From contig CALVER010000018.1 of the NCBI GenBank assembly GCA_944326625.1, forward strand, positions 1 to 15,201: a stretch of 15,201 nt of DNA, read 5' to 3'. The notes beneath the pieces are model-generated. The model was not told the DNA's origin and ran no database searches. It saw nothing but the letters and a program-made list of their open reading frames with translations. This DNA is from Candidatus Gastranaerophilales bacterium (GTDB taxonomy: Bacteria > Cyanobacteriota > Vampirovibrionia > Gastranaerophilales > Gastranaerophilaceae). Every line of letters begins with the position of its first letter. Position 1 is the stretch's first letter. Both the position numbers and the translations under genes were made by a program. Below are positions 13,169 to 15,201 of this stretch, piece after piece.

Positions 13169-13786
13169 ATGGAAAAGAAAATTTCGGATAAGGTTATAAA
13201 CAGATTAACGCTTTACCACTGTATTTTGCAGGATTTTTTGAACAGCGGTGAAAAATATATCTCAAGCGGTCAAATAGCATCACTCTTAAATATTGATGAT
13301 TCTCAAGTCCGAAAAGATATCAGCATTTTGAATAATTCCGGCAAATCAAGAATAGGTTATATCGTAGAAGAATTAAAAACATCTATTGAAAAAACTCTCG
13401 GATTTTCCAAAACAAAAAAAGCATTTATCGTGGGTGCGGGAAATTTAGGCATGGCGCTTGCAAAATATGATAATTTTACGAATTACGGGCTGAATATCAT
13501 AGCGCTTTTTGACAATGATCGTAAAAAAATCGGCACAACCGTTAACGGCAAACTTTTAATCCTCGATGTGGAAAAATTGCCTAATTTGGCGCGAAAAAAC
13601 AATGTTGATATAGCAATTTTAACAGTCCCGGGAAAATTTGCACAAAAAACAGCTGATTTTTTGGTTTCCGCAAATATAAAATACATCTGGAATTTTACCC
13701 CTACCGTACTAAGTGTCCCAAAAGACGTTCAGGTGTGGAATGAAAATTTAATGGGAAACTTTTTGCAATTCACTTACAATATTTAG
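13169..13786 (+). CDS. rex: Redox-sensing transcriptional repressor Rex
   Basis: Rex is a dimeric repressor that leaves DNA when it binds NADH, and so couples fermentation or respiration genes to the NADH/NAD+ ratio. The 205-aa protein has the family length. Residues 1-75 form the winged helix (ISSGQIASLLNIDDSQVRKDISIL; the S-Q-V-R-K-D segment is the recognition helix region). Then come a Rossmann fold with GAGNLG (89-94), ALFDNDRKKIGTTVNGK (112-128), and DIAILTVPGKFAQKTADFL. In typical Rex the wing reads GxxGxGY; here it is GKSRIGY, a small deviation. I chose the ATG at 13169 because any earlier start would lie in the terminator. There is no Shine-Dalgarno. The 3' end overlaps convergent coaX by 39 bp. 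Confidence 0.9.
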   Translation: MEKKISDKVINRLTLYHCILQDFLNSGEKYISSGQIASLLNIDDSQVRKDISILNNSGKSRIGYIVEELKTSIEKTLGFSKTKKAFIVGAGNLGMALAKYDNFTNYGLNIIALFDNDRKKIGTTVNGKLLILDVEKLPNLARKNNVDIAILTVPGKFAQKTADFLVSANIKYIWNFTPTVLSVPKDVQVWNENLMGNFLQFTYNI

Positions 13787-14527
13787 GTTATAAAGATGCC
13801 TTAGTCCTTCAAGCGTAAGTGTCGGGTTAATATAATCAAACGGACGCTCGAGGTAGTTTGCAATCAGACCTGAATAACCGCCTGTTGCAACAAGAACTGC
13901 TTTTTGTCCCAATTCTTTTTCGCACTGTTTTACAAGTCCGTCAATCATGCAGGCAGTCCCTCTGATTACTCCGGATAAAATCGCGTCTGTTGTATTATGC
14001 CCAATTGCATTTGTCGAAATCGCAACATCAATTCTCGGAAGTTTTGAGGTAAATTTATTCAAAACTTTCATCTGCAAATTTATACCCGGAGCTATCATTC
14101 CGCCTATAAATTCACCATCGGCGTTTATAATATCAAATGTCGTCGCCGTCCCGAAATCCACTACAATCGTGGGTTTGTTATACAAAACATAGGCTCCTAT
14201 AGCATTTGCAATTCTGTCCGCGCCCACTTCATCAGGAAAATCCGTTTTTATTTTTACACCGGTATTAATTTTATTGGTCAAAAATACAGGTTCAATTCCG
14301 AAAACATTTCTGACCGCACTCATAAATTTATTGTTTAGCTCCTCAACAACGGAGCCTACAATACATCCGTCAATTTTAAAATCTTTAAATAAAGACTTCA
14401 AAAGCACTTCATACTCTTCCAAAGACAAATCCTTGTCTGACGCGAGTCTGAATTCTTCGACAAGTGCTTCGTCATCGAAAAGTCCGAGTGTTATATTTGT
14501 ATTCCCTATGTCTGATGTCAATAACAT
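13748..14527 (-). CDS. coaX: Type III pantothenate kinase
   Basis: CoaX phosphorylates pantothenate with ATP, the first step of coenzyme A synthesis, and unlike CoaA it is not inhibited by CoA. The 259-aa protein has the ASKHA-fold motifs of the family: DIGNTNITLGLF (6-17), DEVGADRIANAIGA (about 99-112), VVDFGTATTFD (about 122-132), GGMIAPGI (about 142-149) and VATGGYSGLI. The ATG at 14527 is at the expected N-terminus. Its Shine-Dalgarno region is occupied by a hairpin (14531-14558) that also serves as terminator for the upstream small gene. The C-terminal codons overlap the end of rex on the opposite strand. No second pantothenate kinase is visible here. Confidence 0.95.
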   Translation of the reverse strand: MLLTSDIGNTNITLGLFDDEALVEEFRLASDKDLSLEEYEVLLKSLFKDFKIDGCIVGSVVEELNNKFMSAVRNVFGIEPVFLTNKINTGVKIKTDFPDEVGADRIANAIGAYVLYNKPTIVVDFGTATTFDIINADGEFIGGMIAPGINLQMKVLNKFTSKLPRIDVAISTNAIGHNTTDAILSGVIRGTACMIDGLVKQCEKELGQKAVLVATGGYSGLIANYLERPFDYINPTLTLEGLRHLYNLNIVSELQKVSH

Positions 14528-14530
14528 AAT

Positions 14531-14558
14531 AAAATAATCCCTTTGCAGGGATTATTTT
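14531..14558 (-). terminator. Hairpin between the small orphan gene and coaX
   Basis: AAAATAATCCC (14531-14541) and GGGATTATTTT (14548-14558) form an 11-bp stem with a 6-nt loop. On the minus strand it follows the 68-aa gene and ends in TTTTATT, so it fits a terminator. It ends only 3 nt before the coaX ATG, so in any transcript that includes it the coaX ribosome binding region would be paired. Confidence 0.7.
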
Positions 14559-14583
14559 ATATCAAACAAACATTTTTGTAAAA

Positions 14584-14790
14584 TTAAGCTTGAACCGCGG
14601 TTTGACTTGGTTGTGTCGCACCGTTATTAAAAATGGAATTTCCGACATCCAATGTGAATGCAACCTTAGGTGCTGCCGAGCCGTCTGAGAATAATGAGTT
14701 TATTTTTTTCATTTTTTTCTCATCTGCATAATTGGTTTGCACATCGTTTTTATCATATCCTATACCTTTAATTGGTTCAATTGTTGACAT
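14584..14790 (-). CDS. Small protein of unknown function
   Basis: I recognise no family for this 68-aa protein, which begins MSTIEPIKGIGYDKND. It is hydrophilic, with a charged stretch (YADEKKMKKINSLFSDG, about 21-37), a possible short beta segment (KVAFTLDVGNSIF) and a Ser/Thr/Gln-rich tail (NGATQPSQTAVQA). There is no signal peptide, membrane helix or cysteine. The main evidence that it is real is a strong GAGGAG 10 nt before the ATG, and a hairpin terminator shortly after the stop. TTCGCT-N17-TATATA is a possible promoter upstream. It lies upstream of coaX in the same direction but is separated from it by the terminator. Confidence 0.6.
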   Translation of the reverse strand: MSTIEPIKGIGYDKNDVQTNYADEKKMKKINSLFSDGSAAPKVAFTLDVGNSIFNNGATQPSQTAVQA

Positions 14791-14902
14791 AATTTATACT
14801 CCTCGTTAATATACCTTATATATATAAAGTATTTATTTAATAGCGAATTGCCCAAATGTCTAAAAAGCTTTACAATTTGTTACAAAAAATTATTGTCATT
14901 TA

Positions 14903-14931
14903 TGTCGGATTAGTAAATCCGACCTACATTT
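14903..14931 (-). repeat. Palindromic repeat R2, intergenic copy
   Basis: On the minus strand this reads AAATGTAG followed by the stem GTCGGATT-TACT-AATCCGAC. It matches 7351-7379 at 26 of 29 positions, with a compensatory stem pair change. Confidence 0.75.
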
Positions 14932-14974
14932 TTACTACATTTTTATATATTAACTATTATAGGAAGTTTATTTT

Positions 14975-15018
14975 GTTCACTCTTTCTTTTTGTAGCGCAA
15001 CAAAAAGAAAAAGTGAAC
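14975..15018. repeat. Long inverted repeat (18 of 19 bp)
   Basis: GTTCACTCTTTCTTTTTGT (14975-14993) and its inverse (15000-15018) differ at one position and enclose AGCGCA. The stem is A/T-tract rich. From memory, similar CTTTTTGT...ACAAAAAG palindromes recur in many bacterial genomes. It is not followed by a clear T tract on either strand. Confidence 0.65.
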
Positions 15019-15045
15019 CGAGAAAGAAAAACACGCTATTTATTT

Positions 15046-15062
15046 GCAATCCTTTGGATTGC
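15046..15062. repeat. Small hairpin
   Basis: GCAATCC-TTT-GGATTGC is a perfect 7-bp stem with a 3-nt loop, one of a row of hairpins in this gene-free stretch. Two further 4-bp hairpins follow directly (GCCC-TAAC-GGGC and GCAC-ATAC-GTGC, 15067-15090). Confidence 0.5.
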
Positions 15063-15092
15063 TCAAGCCCTAACGGGCGCACATACGTGCCG

Positions 15093-15168
15093 TTGCAGTA
15101 TTTTATCCCTCGCCCCCTTGGGGTAGAGGGTGTCACGTAGTGACGGGAGAGGGGCTAAAATCCTGCAA
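15093..15168. repeat. Nested GC-rich palindromic element containing an R4-like repeat
   Basis: The outer arms TTGCAGTATTTTA (15093-15105) and TAAAATCCTGCAA (15156-15168) pair with one mismatch. Inside are an R4-like hairpin CCCTCGCCCC-CTT-GGGGTAGAGGG (15107-15130) and GTCAC-GTA-GTGAC (15132-15144). The layout, an outer stem with two inner hairpins, resembles compound REP/BIME-like elements. Confidence 0.6.
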
Positions 15169-15201
15169 TCTTTTACCGCGCCTTCTTACTCGCTCGCAAT
15201 A

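Larger units (their letters stand above)
14791..15201. other. Gene-free 411-bp stretch filled with hairpins and dispersed repeats
   Basis: I see no convincing gene here. An open plus-strand reading (14856-15140) runs through inverted repeats, has no Shine-Dalgarno and looks spurious. Left to right it holds an R2 copy (14903-14931), an 18/19-bp inverted repeat (14975-15018), three small hairpins (15046-15062, 15067-15078, 15079-15090) and a nested GC-rich palindrome (15093-15168). The last 30 bases show no feature. Confidence 0.7.

Noticed and set aside
14856..15140. Open reading of 94 codons on the plus strand in the gene-free stretch
   Set aside because: It runs through the R2 copy, the long inverted repeat and the GC-rich palindrome, has no Shine-Dalgarno and has no recognisable protein pattern.

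Overview
The window is AT-rich bacterial chromosome with compact operons and no rRNA, tRNA, transposase or CRISPR that I can see. I infer an uncultured gut Cyanobacteriota relative (Vampirovibrionia/Melainabacteria, order Gastranaerophilales). The grounds are several class III prepilin-like proteins carrying the FTLAEVLITLGIIGVVAAMTIPT signature that I associate with that group, a MurT-type ligase, Rex, and a LapA-domain protein. This assignment rests on memory, not on a search.

Left part (1-4341): a leucyl-tRNA synthetase gene (leuS) on the minus strand is divergent from a 517-aa prepilin-like protein. That protein joins a pilin N-terminus to a YadA-head-like repeat domain and a phage-type S74 self-cleaving chaperone with its Ser-Lys dyad. 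It has a textbook promoter and its own terminator.

Second block (4326-6991, plus): four overlapping genes form an envelope/housekeeping operon: a secreted NTF2-like protein, lipoprotein signal peptidase (lspA), an RluD-family pseudouridine synthase and a LapA-domain membrane protein. The first gene may be translated from a leaderless mRNA. LspA has Glu where the first catalytic Asp is expected.

Third block (6995-8303): a 69-aa XRE-like putative regulator is divergent from a Cys-rich pseudopilin. Between them lies a consensus promoter whose -10 box overlaps one arm of a 13-bp perfect inverted repeat, which looks like an operator. The pseudopilin has a 71-residue leader, and much of it is encoded by four palindromic repeats that remain in frame. 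Relatives of three of these repeats occur in intergenic DNA at the two edges of this window, and two pairs show compensatory stem changes.

Fourth block (8336-9767, minus): four small membrane/coiled-coil genes in a YtxH/DUF948 (ytxGH-like) arrangement. Fifth block (9833-12204, plus): murT, pdxJ and a small Cys-rich protein, the last two translationally coupled.

Right part (12339-15201): a third pseudopilin with a strong terminator, then the redox repressor gene rex (probably leaderless), convergent and overlapping by 39 bp with type III pantothenate kinase (coaX). Upstream of coaX is a small orphan gene, and then about 410 bp of gene-free DNA filled with hairpins and dispersed repeats.

The most promising novelty is the combination of three architecturally different pilin-like proteins, one of them a predicted self-processing trimeric adhesin, with palindromic repeats that have become part of a prepilin leader behind an operator-controlled promoter.
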